Source: Spirometra erinaceieuropaei
Taxonomy: Eukaryota; Platyhelminthes; Cestoda; Diphyllobothriidea; Diphyllobothriidae
Assembly: GCA_902702965.1 (NCBI GenBank)
Contig: CACRXP010000010.1
Coordinates: 608,948 to 672,947, forward strand
Direction: 5' to 3'
DNA: 64,000 nt
The notes beneath the pieces are model-generated. The model had not been told where the DNA came from. It did not search any database and worked only from the letters and a program-made list of their open reading frames with translations. Each line of letters starts with the position of its first letter. The stretch's first letter is position 1. Positions 36,501-48,460 of the stretch are shown here, piece after piece. Made by a program: the position numbers and the translations under genes.

Positions 36501-39044
36501 TCTGTGAAATGTCAGTTTGGATGATTTTTCAGACTACTCGGCTTGGCATCCTTGCTCATTCAATCTTTGGAATTGAAGACTTGTCGAAACCGCGGACAAT
36601 CAGGCTATTTTCTGCGCATGTTTTTCTTTTTGAGAACCCCTGGATAAGTGTCCTGGGTGTCAAATCAAATTCCACCGTTAATCGTTAGTCAATTAGTCAC
36701 TTATAACGCAAATTACCGTACTGTTGGACACTAAAGGCTGTAATGCGTGTTGCATTTTTGTAAATTTAATGTCTCCATTTTCGAGAAAATTATCTACAAT
36801 TAAACAATCCTTTGGGGACATACTAAATGGATATTTTATGGCTTTTGCCACTTTGGTCCAATTAGCACTTACAAGACACACCTGAACAGTTTACCAACTA
36901 CACGACTCTATTGTCGGACTTTTGTAACATATATAAACGATCTTCTTCTTTAATTTTAAAGACGAAAACAATGCCCAGTGCCTTACCTATGCAAAAATGT
37001 CTTATTTTTGTTTTAAACGTCACTATAGAAACAAGGACTACTAGTTGCTTATTGCCTAGTGAAGGTCTTTGCAAATTGTTACCTATACCGCGCAGTCAAT
37101 TAGATGATGTGACTCATAGTGCATAGATAGATATCAAGGAATGTGAATTTAGTTTAAAAGACAATATGAGCGAGGTTGCAATACTGCATATAATGCAACA
37201 AAATTTCAAGGTACGCCAAAGACACCAGGATTACAAAGTGTGCTTGCAGTCTTTCTGTTCACTTGGAAACAATCCAAGTAAAGTGACTGCTACATAAAAG
37301 GATGCTTTTGTATGAATGCTTTTCGTTACTGTAAAATTAAATATATTATGCGGCAAGCCCTAAAAAGATTTAAGACTACTATTCTAGCAGCTTACGTGTT
37401 CATTCAAATGTTTTTGAAGGCACTACGAATATGAATTTTAACAAAGCTTTGTTTATCTTAATTGAGGGTAAGTCATACTTTCCACTGCGCTCTCATTTAG
37501 GCTCTGATATTGTGAACTTTACATTTTCTATTTCGGAAAAACCAATAAGGGGTCGTAGATTGTGTCAGCAAATATGAGCCACGTTAAGCACTCAGAAAAA
37601 TAAATTTTAAAGATATTTTTATAATTATAATGAAACAACCGTCTCATTGTCTCTTAGAGATTTCCCCTATGGGCATTCCTAAATGTAACACTGTTTCATG
37701 TTAAACCTCAAAACGAACAAAAGGTTTTGCAAGTAATGAGAAAAACTGTTTTTCTGCATATCTTCTAAACGCTCTTTCGTATTTATACAGTGCAGAAAAT
37801 CAAACCACACCTAACGCACTACTTTATACGTCCGTTTAAGCATTTCTGAGCTACACGCGACCAGATAACACACATTTCTAGACCAGCAGCTCGACGTGTG
37901 TAAAATGTCTTCTAAGTATCCCTCAAGTGGATGAATATCGCAATCCCCCCGAAGCAAAACTTTCTTTTCGAAATCATGATTTTTGATTCCATTTAATGCC
38001 TTCTAACCTAAGGCATCTTTAGGTTTTTTGGCAGATGCATATAAAATCAGGCCTTATTATAATACATTGCACTTTTTGAAGACGAAAAAGCGGAAATAAT
38101 GGCGAAGTACTCTGGTTTTCTTGGAAATTCCTATAGTTTTTTCTTTCTGCTCAAATCTCGTAATAAAGTCTTCGTTGCATAATCTAAATATACATTAGCA
38201 AGCACTTATTTAACTGATTGTAAAACCTATCGCATGCACCACTTTGGTTAAAACGGAAGAAGAAAGACTGCAAAATATTCCGCTGTAAATTATTTAGTAG
38301 TCCGCTGCTCTGTTTGTCTGAACACTCAAAGACAATGTTTGGGTGAAGATCGTTTGAATTACCATGCTTTTCATTCTGGCGTCAATGCGCCATACTATTT
38401 TATATATGTTTTTGGCTGTCTAGTTAACGGCTTAAAAATGAATTTTTTTGTTGTTGACAAGAAGAACGGGCAGATAATGCAGTTGAGAAGGTAACAAATG
38501 CCTGCTTATTCGCACGTAAGAACGCTGTATGTCTTACAGGCACTGAAAATATGGGGTAAAATTCCAAAAGATCACAGGCAAATCTGTTTACTTAGCGTTT
38601 AATAATTAAACTTGTGCCGTAAGCAAAGCTTTTTACTACATAACGTTAAGGATGCGCAATGTCTGTATATCTTTTTTAGAAATCTACGCATAATCATCCA
38701 TATGAAATATGGGAAACTCTAAGACAGTACCTTGTTTTTTTGGCTAAACATTTTGAGGATTTCTTCTGAATTGCTTTCACAATGTGCTCTTTGAGGGGGG
38801 CCCAAGTTTCTAAGCGTCAGGTTTACCATGATCTATAAACCATACCTCTTGCAGCCTGGTATGCGCTGGCAGTTCTCTGGTTTCTGGTTCTCTTACGGTA
38901 GATGCGCTTGGGTTCCCGCCGGGTATACTGCTTGTGTGGATGACTACATAGTCGTTCATGTTTTTCTGCTTGTTTACCAAAATCCTGATTAAATGTTTGT
39001 TTTTGGTCAGAGGGTGTCGAATGGAACGCCCAAGTGTGGGCTCA
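30553..39044. other. Long gene-poor AT-rich stretch
   Basis: This is 8.5 kb in which I recognise no gene and no member of the repeat families. Around 30760-31500 the base composition is more balanced and several frames of 70-105 codons overlap on both strands, none with a recognisable domain. The region 32500-36400 is particularly AT-rich and nearly devoid of open frames above 60 codons. A GC-richer patch at 38800-39040 leads directly into the family D copy that follows. Confidence 0.4.
32001..32032. repeat. Short perfect hairpin
   Basis: TGCATTCCATT (32001-32011) pairs perfectly with AATGGAATGCA (32022-32032) around a 10-nt loop. It stands alone; I see no repeat family or gene that it would terminate or regulate. 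Confidence 0.7.
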
Positions 39045-39195
39045 TTCGCGCCATACACCTGTGCCCTCCTCCACTCCGGTATTCTTGACTATGTCTTGAC
39101 ACCGGGCCCAGGTAGGGGGAGAAGAGAGTTAGGTATATACTGCGCAAGTCACCATGCCTGCCTCATTTCGCTGTGAAGCGGGACACCGTCGGATG
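39045..39195 (+). repeat. Interspersed repeat family D, copy 2
   Basis: In plus orientation it reads CCTGTGCCCTCCTCCACTCC, then TTGACTATGTCTTGACACCG, then GGGCCCAGGTAGGGGGAGAA and a block through CAAGTCACCATGCCTGCCTC. The minus strand of 44340-44560 has the same order with the same spacing, including the ACACCGGGCCCAGGT word. The GCGGTAGATGCTGCGG part is altered here. It is a short fragment of a longer element. Confidence 0.6.
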
Positions 39196-42100
39196 TGACG
39201 GTCAAACCAGAACTATGTTTGGACTTTTGCATTGGCTCCCTTTAAACGTAACAAGTGGGTCAAGAGTCGCGTTTTTGACCCTATTGGTCGCATTAAAGTG
39301 ATAATTGCTGCATTTTTAAAACCAAGATCACATGCCTTTTGCCAAACGACCGGTTGGAAACAGCTTATACATGTACGCAATGGTCCGTGCAATAGAATTG
39401 ATCATTGGTGCCAGTGGAGGACATATTAATTCGTGAGATTGAGTGAGGGGGTTTTTCCGTTTCAAAATATTGCGCTGCAAATAGAAGCGTCTGCGGCGAC
39501 GAGATCTTGAGTTATGGAAATTCTAACCTATGGGGCATCAGTAAAGTGCCTCTCTCAAAAGCCTTTAGTTAAAGGGAGTATTTGACAGAATGTAGAGTGT
39601 GTTAGGCGGTGAAGTAGTACTTAAACATATTCCTGGAATTTCGCAAATACAGTTGACAAACTCATCGACACATGCTGTTGCCTACTCTTAAATTTGTCTC
39701 GTTACCTTCAAAAAACGGTTCTTTTCTAACAAAACCAATTGCAAAGTTTGTAGATTTAAATTACGCCGGCTGTTTTTAATGCACGCTTAAAACGGGCTGC
39801 ATTGGAATGCTTCGTATCAAAAACTGGGATAACAATATCCAGATATAAATTGAACGACGTAACGACCAACATTATATTTGATTTTCCTCACATCAATGAA
39901 ATCGAGTGAAACGCCCATTGAAGACGTAACAGGACGACCAGCAACCAGGTTCAAGTCAGTTTATCAAAGACAAGACATTAAACGTTCCTATAATTAATGA
40001 ATTTATGTCAATGCAAACATGGCAAAAGTCACTTAAGAAGGATTTTAAATAATAAAAGCTAAATAAATAATTCCTAAGGGAATAATGCCCTTAACAAATT
40101 AATGTTATTTATGGCATTAATTGACCGGATATTACGTGGTTCGATCGGATAAAATTATGTGCGTCTTTCAAATGCATACAGAATTCGGCACATTATTTGG
40201 GGTGGTACAGTTAAATTAAAGACAAAATGCATTTGCCGGCAAACACATATTCTGAGAATTAAATTAATATCAGAAACGAGGGCCGAGTTGTCGCTCATAT
40301 TGTAGCAGAATTTGAAAATTTGTCTGATAACCGCAGTTGAAGAAATGCGATAATACTCTCGCTGGAAATATATGGTCATGGGACATAGTTATAGGTTTTA
40401 CGCATCTTGTTTTTACCCTCCAAAATGTTCGCTAACTGAATGATTGCTATTTTTCAGAGGGTTTATTGGCTCTGTCGCTGTTTAAGAGTAAACAACTGGC
40501 GGCATCCAAATTTGGGAATCGCATCATAAAACTGAAACGCATAGGCCATGAAAACGGCTTGAGAATTTGTTCATAACGACTTGTCGTGGGGAGTGAATTG
40601 TGCCTTTGACGATACCATGAACGTGTTTATAAATGATCCACGGCAACGCAAGGAGAAATGTATTTTGGCTTTTTCTGAGAAACAAAACCACTTAATCTGT
40701 GCTATGGTTTTTTTATGTCGAAGGCGCTCCGAGTTTTATGAAACGTCAAATCTCCTTATGTCACTACCCGGCTATCATTTTTGATTCATTACGGCACAGC
40801 CTCCGCGTATTACAATGCCATCTGTCTCATGTGCGCTTATATAAGATCAAAGATACAAGCTTCGGCGGCTGTTCTCCCGCATAGCAATATTTCGTGATTT
40901 TAATATCAAGATATTGCTTTATGTAATCAGAATCTATACCTTTTTAAAGTAAAAACGCCTCACAAATATCCCCTAGATATCATTAACCACTTTAACACAT
41001 CTCGCTGGGAAATATTAGAACATTTGTCCTTCAAAGACACTGAGGTAAAAGTTGGGTTTTCCGTGTGTCAGCGCTTCCTATATGACCTGAAAAAATATTT
41101 TTTAGTCTGAAAAGCAAGATATCAAGGTTACGGTATTAGCTTTTTGACGCTATTTGATACGAAACTACTGTAGATATAAAGGACGTATGTAATGATTAAA
41201 TATTTCAACCGCTTCCTTTGGCTGCCAAAGTGGCATTATAAATTGAGCAAATACGCAGAATGTCAAGCAAGCAAAAGTATGAAACGCCGAAATTTCAAGT
41301 AAAATGGAGCTAATAATTAGAAAACAAGGTTAAAGACCCAGAACATATTAACATATTAACAAATTTTCACCTTACCTATCTACAACTACAAATCTAAATT
41401 ACAATTTCGGATGTGTTTAACACCGTGTCCGGAATGCATAAACGCCCATTTGGAATAGGAATGCACTGCTTTTGTCGGTAGTTTGGCTGTGGCCAAAATC
41501 CCGGCGAAAAGAGACAAGCTCATGAGTTGCAACCCAATGTTTTCAGCTTTCAGTTTGTCAGGAAGCGCAAGTGATCTCACCCATAGCAGAAAGCACTAGG
41601 ACCCTACCTAGATAAAGCAGGTCGGCAAACAGAAAGCCTTCTGAAGGCAGTATCAATAAACCAACTTTATGAAAAATTATCAGGTTCGTCGTCGTTGAGA
41701 CAACCAATAAAGTCGGGCTTGTCAATATGTGCGATATTCCCTATCAATCCACTGATTAATCGTTTACGGACCTGTGTTATGAATTTAGAAGCAGCCTATT
41801 TTAGCAAGTGAATGATCAAACTTTGTTTACTTCCCGCATATGTCGCCCTCATAACACGCGCGTTGCGCTTTTTTTTTTACTAATTCCTATGATTATTAAC
41901 TGAACATTTAAGCTGAAAGATTAGCGGAAAATTCTTCTGTAAAATTTGGGCTTTTTGTGCACTAGATTGCCCTTAATTCTAGGTTGTAGGTTACGCACTG
42001 AAGCTAGCGAGTGAGACCACCCAATCTTAATTTAGACCAACGTGTGCGGGTAGGAAGAATAAAGGACTTAATCCGTATGCCTTTTCGTTAATTACCAGCC

Positions 42101-42719
42101 TTCGACGAACCCAGACGCCATAATTCAGTTTGTATAGCCTATAAAGCAAGCCGTTGTAGGTCGTTATTATATTTCACTTAGTATTTATTTTCAATCAGGG
42201 TATACAATCGTTTGGCGGGGAAACATGTGACTGTTTCAAAGTAGAAATTTTGAGTATTTGTCCTCTACATTTCGACTGATGAGAGATATACTTCGGAAAA
42301 AATGTGATACTTGTAAAGCATCATTTACAGTAAATTGTGTTACATTTTAAAATTATTCATTTATATCACTTACCTGCTATTGAGGTTGTTTCCTTTTCAT
42401 TTATATCTTATGAAGCCTTTTTTCGGGAGGGTAATTTACTCCAGGCAAGTAAATTTACATTGCTAAATAATGTTACGTGGTGTAATATAGTGGAAACAAT
42501 TTTGAAAAATTTAAAAACGTATTATCTCTTAGTAAATCGACACTTGATGTCTTGATGTAAGAACACTTAAACTTCAACATTTCCTACTGCTTTTGTCAGT
42601 TTTCTTCAGCACATTGGCTATTGTTCTGTAGACGGGTATTCAAAATCCGTGTCTATTATCTGAAAATATATTAAATACTATCTATTTCAACGACTCCAAA
42701 GCACTTAAAACGTCAGTTG
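39196..42719. other. Gene-poor AT-rich stretch
   Basis: No gene and no family member is recognised. Short frames at 40155-40379, 40581-40884 and 41386-41580 have no recognisable content. Confidence 0.4.
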
Positions 42720-42816
42720 ATGTCTCGGACTGTCTGACGTTTACACATACAAGTACACATAAAAGTACAAATACAAGTTTATGTCTCGGACTGTCTGACG
42801 TTTACACATACAAGTA
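42720..42816 (+). repeat. Nested tandem repeat at the edge of a fold-back copy
   Basis: A 36-bp unit beginning ATGTCTCGGACTGTCTGACG occurs at 42720-42755 and again, without a mismatch, at 42781-42816. Between and overlapping them are three tandem 12-bp units: ACACATACAAGT (42743-42754), ACACATAAAAGT (42755-42766) and ACAAATACAAGT (42767-42778). The second 36-bp unit overlaps the first bases of the fold-back copy that starts at 42811. Confidence 0.85.
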
Positions 42817-43170
42817 GATGTGATAACTCATGAAATGTCAACCAAAATTTCGAAATGCGTTCTCGTTTCGAAAAGAGAAATTAAGTAGTGGTGTAAAACT
42901 AATCATGATGCAGCATAAATCTATAATGCTCCAGTTACCTCAGGGTGTCGGTTTTCGAAAGAACTTATTTTCGCCGGCATTCAAGGTCTGTACACAGCAA
43001 AATATGACTACTTAATTAGAATGCGATTTTCTCATTGATTTTCGATGCCCTTGAAAATTCAATTATATTTAATGGAAAACACGCATACAAATATTCATTC
43101 TTTTACTTATTTGGTAGAAAATTACGTCTTCTTCCAATTTCATAGTCTCCTTAACCCTCAGCTGCAATAA
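42811..43170 (+). mobile_element. Fold-back element FB-A, copy 9, one arm only
   Basis: It starts CAAGTAGATG after TA (42809-42810) and keeps the left-arm blocks ACTCATGAAATGTCAACC, GAAATGCGTTCTCGTTTCG, TCATTGATTTTCGATGCCC and AATTACGTCTTCTTCC. After about 43170 only a faint trace of core remains (near 43230-43260), and I found no right arm, so this is either a solo arm or a deleted copy. Confidence 0.6.
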
Positions 43171-44339
43171 AATCTTGAGACAAAAAACGCTGCTTGGGCG
43201 TCAATCCTCTTAACGCTTTTCAGTAGCCGATCAATCATAAAATGAACTATAGGCCCTGCACTTCAAGGGAACATAAATACCTCATTCAAAAATGATAAGA
43301 TACACTATATAATATCTCCGCTTATGTCATCCACTTTAAGGTCTGAAGTTAAGATGAAACGAATACGTTTTTTAAATGAAGGCTTGATGAATTAACAACC
43401 TGCTTAATTCGTCTGAAACAATAGTTTGTTTGTAAAGCCAAGAAAACATTATTCATAAATGCTTTCTGCGTAATGCATATGAAACTCCCCTAAAATGCCC
43501 GAAAACATAATTGTAATATGACCATCAGTCATGGAAATATTTGTATCTAACCTAGCTGAATTACCCCTTATGTCTTTGTAAATTTCAGTCGAGTGTTCGT
43601 TCATGAATTTTGTTTCTCAAAATATATGGTTGCCCTTTGCATTTTATTAATTTTCCCTATCTATGTTGGCACTGTAAACGACAGATTGCGACAGTTTAAA
43701 ACAAACTAAAGAACAAGGAATGTAATATACTTGTTGTCAGTGTTTACTGCAAAATAGGTAAGGTCTCGTTCGTAAAATCCGCATACTTTTCCCGACAGTT
43801 CACTCCTGCAGCCTACTTAATCGCCAGTGCGGTCGACACATAACGACCACTACGGAAGTCGCATTAAATGTGTTCCTGTCATCGGCTTTTGGTATTTCAA
43901 GAGCTACGACCACACCTTGCGCTGTTATCATCAAAATCCCGACAAAACCGCTATAGGATAACCGGCAATCTACAGCAACGGCTCTGGATACTTTAGATTA
44001 ACTTGTTTTCTTTGCCTCTAATCCAGTTTATTGGGAGTATATGACAACAGTCCAAACTGCACAGGCAACGACACCGACCACGTGCACCATAGAGTTGGGA
44101 CAGCATCATTGATCTGCGGGAGACTTAACGTACAGTGACACGAACTTCGGAAGTGCATGTTGTATGCTTTACTTCAGCACTTAGCCCACCGCGTTTGAAT
44201 AGATCTACTACATTCGCTTGTCATGAATTTTTAGATCACTTTAACTGTTATGATATAAAGCAGTCAATGGGAGACGTACATGCTAAGTTTTAAAGAGCAC
44301 GCATATTAAACGCGAAGAAACGCAAAATGGCAGTTCTAC
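43171..44339. other. Gene-poor AT-rich stretch
   Basis: Nothing recognisable beyond a possible decayed core of the preceding fold-back copy at its left edge. No open frame of note. Confidence 0.4.
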
Positions 44340-44800
44340 CATCGTGCCGGACCGTGTACACTGTGTGCTCCACAGAAAGGTGGGGTAGGCACGGTGACTA
44401 GCGTATGAATAAATTTACAGCGAGAGGAGACTTCCGCAGCATCTACCGCACCCTCTCCTCCTCCCACCTGGGCCCGGTGTAAAGTCATAATCAAGAACTC
44501 CGGATTTAGGAGAGGGCACAGGCGACTGGCACGACTAATTGGGATTCTAACCAACAGGTCCGGTTTCGAGCATCGGTGGTTGCATATCTCCGGGACTGAG
44601 TATGGATTGCGGACAATGTATGACAAGCCAGAAGTAGCCATTCCGGTTTCCTTTGTCTTTGTCGGTAATGGCATTGTGTCTATGATATTAGCCGCTAAGC
44701 GAACGTTGGCAAAGCTCAAGATTAAACCCTGAGACACAATGGCTAATCCTAGTCCCGTAACAAGTTCGGTGGGCGTCCCCTACCATCGATCTTTGTCAGT
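44340..44800 (-). repeat. Interspersed repeat family D, copy 3 (longest)
   Basis: This is the longest and best kept copy of the family that also occurs at 15592-15800 and 39045-39195. On the minus strand it reads through ACACCGGGCCCAGGTGGGAG, GCGGTAGATGCTGCGGAAG and CTAGTCACCGTGCCTACCCC. A 133-codon open frame (44336-44737, minus) spans it. The equivalent part of copy 1 keeps a similar short reading (a GGENAVDAA-like word against GGEGAVDAA), which may reflect shared ancestry rather than selection. The translated sequence has no domain I recognise. Confidence 0.6.
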
Positions 44801-45554
44801 TGTGTCTTCAGTGTTGGAAGCAGAAGAATTTTTGGCAACTGCATATTTAAAATTGCAATGAAACGCATCGGCTGGACGGCACTCCGTCTACCGTTACTCA
44901 GATTTAATTAGTTTTTTTTAGATAAAATCATCAGTCTTATAGAAATTACATATAAACATTATTAATTGCTCTGTACTGTGTGATATTCTGTGGCGTGAGA
45001 AGCACTATAACCATGATCAGATCAAGATACTGCGGCATTCGTGGAAGATTGGAGAAGGCCTGATTAAATCTGTCGGAAAATAAATTTGTTAACCGTGATG
45101 GATGCTACATGAGGTCAAAAAGTTCGGGGGCCATTACGAGGGCATGAGTTATTTCAAACCCCAGTTTTTCTTTACTTAAATATTCCCGGAATATTAGCTA
45201 GGTAGCTACTAAACGATAAGTGAACACACATCGCTTTAGTTCCATCGGATTCAAGCAGACGCCCTGAACCGTTTTTCGGTTTGCATTATGAAAGACAGTA
45301 ATACGCAAGAGTATGGTTCGCCCATACCGCGAATGTACCTGCGATAAATTACAGCAAGCAATTTATCCTGGACCATAATTTTGACTTTAAAGCCAAAAGC
45401 GTTTTTAACACTAAACCTCTTTATTTCCCTGGCAGAAAATATTTGTTTATACCAACGACATTAAGACCAGTAAAGGCTTTGCACGGCGAAATTAAGTTTG
45501 GAAATAATTGATCAAAAATAGAATGCGCACACTCATCAATGACTGACAGATACA
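44801..45554. other. AT-rich stretch without a recognised feature
   Basis: No open frame above 60 codons and no repeat match seen. Confidence 0.4.
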
Positions 45555-45556
45555 TA

Positions 45557-45850
45557 CAGCTTTTAGATGATCTCACGATGGTCTAGATTCTAAAATGCCG
45601 TTTTGACTTGCGAGCATAACTCTAGTAGGGCTACAAAATCGATCATTGTGCCACATAGTGCCAGTACACATCAGTCACACCAGGGATTTAACTACACTTT
45701 TACATGACCGACGACAAGACCGTATTCGGTAAAAATGACTGCTGAGGTTTTACTAGATTTTATTGTTGATGTTAGATGCTTTTATGTAAATTTAAACACA
45801 TTTTGCAGACAGCAAGCATGAGATATGTCTTCTTTTACTCAAATGGCGTC
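45557..45850 (+). mobile_element. Fold-back element FB-A, copy 10, left-arm fragment
   Basis: TA at 45555-45556 is followed by CAGCTTTTAGATGATCTCAC and then, in register with the family, TTCTAAAATGCCGTTTTGAC and CGTATTCGGTAAAAATGACT. The match fades by about 45850. No right arm is evident in the next 800 bp. Confidence 0.5.
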
Positions 45851-47916
45851 AAATGAAGTCGCCTTTAAATACCATACTTGCTGAAAGGATAGGTTAAGTG
45901 TTCAAAAACTTTTAGTTCCAAATATCTCTTAATCAATTCTGCCGCTGGATTTGCGCTTGGTGTTTACGGACAAAGTGCTGCATAATTATCATGCAGGAAA
46001 AATCATATAAGCATATATGTCGTTAGAAAATATCAAGCAGGTCCTATAATGGATGTCGACTGTGCTGTAAAATACATAAGCAGTATAACTAAACGGACGC
46101 TTAGGATTCTATTTGAATAGGCATCTTGCAGCCACAAAACATCCCAAAATTGCAGTTTGTTACATTGAAGGTATTTTTCTTCCAAAATAAGACTTAAGAG
46201 GGACATTTTGCTATCAACTCAGTGAAGAAAACACCCGAGATGCATGTTTTCCATAAAACATATTGTCATTTGTTAGGATGCCAAAAATCTACTAAAATGC
46301 ACCTTACTTAAGCAGCCACTTTAACTAAGCGCAATTCTAACCAGCGGTTATGCATGAAATGGTCTATTTTGAAGGATAAACCGCAAGTTTGGGCATTATT
46401 TTTTTCGGTAATTAAGCAAGGTTCTAGGAATGCTGCCTATTCCCGTGTCCCAAACAAAACCTTAACCATAACCCCAATCTCACGAAAATTCACTGCAGGG
46501 CCAAATCCATCATTGGAGATGCGTGTCCCGCCTAGTTCACTGTGTCTGTGATACCTAACGGTGTCTACCGTGAAAGCTAGGGCTTTATTTGTGTAGACCG
46601 TACCAATCATCTAATCCGTTTCTACCATTAAACGTATGTGGATCCTCTGACATTGTCTGTGAAGAAGTTTGCTGGACCCCCGGAAATTCTTCGAGCCTCA
46701 AACACGTTACATAAATGGTGCTGCAATGGTCCAAGAGACAAACCTCTTATGCATAAGTACAGTGTTTGACGTAGGTGTGTTGCTGATGAACATAAAATTT
46801 CGATGGAACAGGAGTTAAGTATGTTCGGTGTCCTTATCAGCTTAAAGCAAAGTGTGCATCTCCCAGGAACGATCAAAAAAAAGATTATTAACAGAACGTA
46901 GAAGCTTATGTCATGCAGTATTCATATACAGCCAAGCGAGGGCAGATGCTTATGGGTTCTGAACAGGAGGACACACCTACATTGCCATCTGTTTCGTTAA
47001 CTGAAAAAAACGGTTACTTCGGGAATAACCTCGCCAAATCCCAATGGCTTTGTCAATAGAAAGCATTGTATGGCGGTGTGAGAACAGGACCTTTGATTTG
47101 GCATGCACCGACTCTACTAGAGGATTCCCTATCGCCATCTGATTTACTGCGTGAGATCTGAATATCGGTGTGAACTCTGACTGGTGCTTGTTTTCCGCAT
47201 ACAAATTATACCCATCGACATGTTAGTTGCATTTAGAGAAAATAGTGGAATAGTATTCGCAGGATTAGCTTATGCTGCCTAGTGTGGAAAACACACAGAT
47301 CATACACGACGAAGACCAAAAATCAGATTATACGAACACATTGTATATTGCAAATACTCATGGTCTAGGGCAAAAATACACTACCGGTGTTGTTGCCTTC
47401 CGATAGTCAGGTATGTGGCTGGTATGGAAGCGCTCGAAGCTAAATGATTGTGAGAAACTAGTCGGCTATCATGAAGGAAACGTTTTGAACTCGCTGACAG
47501 GCGCAACGTACTACAGCAGTTAAGGAATGCGATAACAAACAATGCACGGATTCACAGTAAATGAGTTGTGATGCAACTGGATGGTGCATTGTTTAGGGGT
47601 GCGTTCAATCGCTTGATAATCAAATGACAAAGGTTCTGAGGTTCAAGTACATGGGTTGCACGGCGTTTGGAAACTAATTAGTTGATGACAGCAAATAGGC
47701 CTAAAAGGATCATTCCTGTCTTCTCTTTGTCTCTGCCAAAAAGCAGATATCAATTATAAATCGTTCTTCGCCATTTGATCGCCTGCGTGGGTTCAGCTCA
47801 ACGTCAAAGCGAAAATGCGCATTTAGGTCCTGCAAACAGGATGGTACAACGCACGCTAATTTAATGTGAGACGCTGAAAAGCGTCTCCAACAAGGTAAAG
47901 GAATATCAGCCACACC
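45851..47916. other. Gene-poor stretch
   Basis: Short frames on both strands (46354-46551 plus; 46628-46876, 46977-47204 and 47710-47913 minus) have no recognisable domain. Nothing else could be assigned. Confidence 0.4.
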
Positions 47917-48460
47917 AAACCTACCACCGAGTAAAAATTTTGACGTAAACTTTGCCCAACATTGTCGACAACTGTAAAATTAAATACAGTTCCGTACTGG
48001 AGCTCCCAAAACCGCCCATATTTGTGGCTTTTAGAAGAAGCGCACGAGATCCTCTACGGTCCCCTTGACTGGCCAATCTACAAGGAAGTGCAGTTCCTAT
48101 TTCCGAATTTTCTGCCAATGCGGTTTTGTTGTGCTTGAAGTCATTGTCTATCAAATGACTAAGATCAAACGTACCACCAAAGGAAAATGGTGACGGAGAC
48201 GTTGCTTGGTATTTTTTGGCAAACAGGAAACTAAATGCACCATAACCAATCGATCAGTTCAGTTTCAGGGCTCATAAAACAGCTCAAATTTGTGCACTTT
48301 TAAAGGTGTATAAGGGATCAGTTTCAGTCCTTCTGACTAAGCGAGCTGCGATGAAGTCTAGACTAGGGTATTAGCCTCATCTATCTTCGAATTTACTAAC
48401 AAGCCGGTTTTATTGCATTTTCAGTCCTTGTCCTTCGTATAAGATCAGAAATCCGGGTCA
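47917..48460 (+). repeat. Diverged tandem duplication of about 250-300 bp
   Basis: Unit 1 starts with CCAAACCTACCACCGAG (47917 on) and unit 2 with TCAAACGTACCACCAAAGG (48160 on). Later landmarks repeat in the same order: CTCCCAAAACCGCCCATATTT against CTCATAAAACAGCTCAAATTT, and CCAATGCGGTTTTGTTG against CAAGCCGGTTTTATTGC. Spacing differs by small indels. The 77-codon frame in unit 1 (47921-48154, minus) is not kept in unit 2. Confidence 0.5.

Noticed and set aside
44336..44737. 133-codon minus-strand frame as a gene
   Set aside because: It coincides with repeat family D and has no recognisable domain. It is kept only as part of the repeat.
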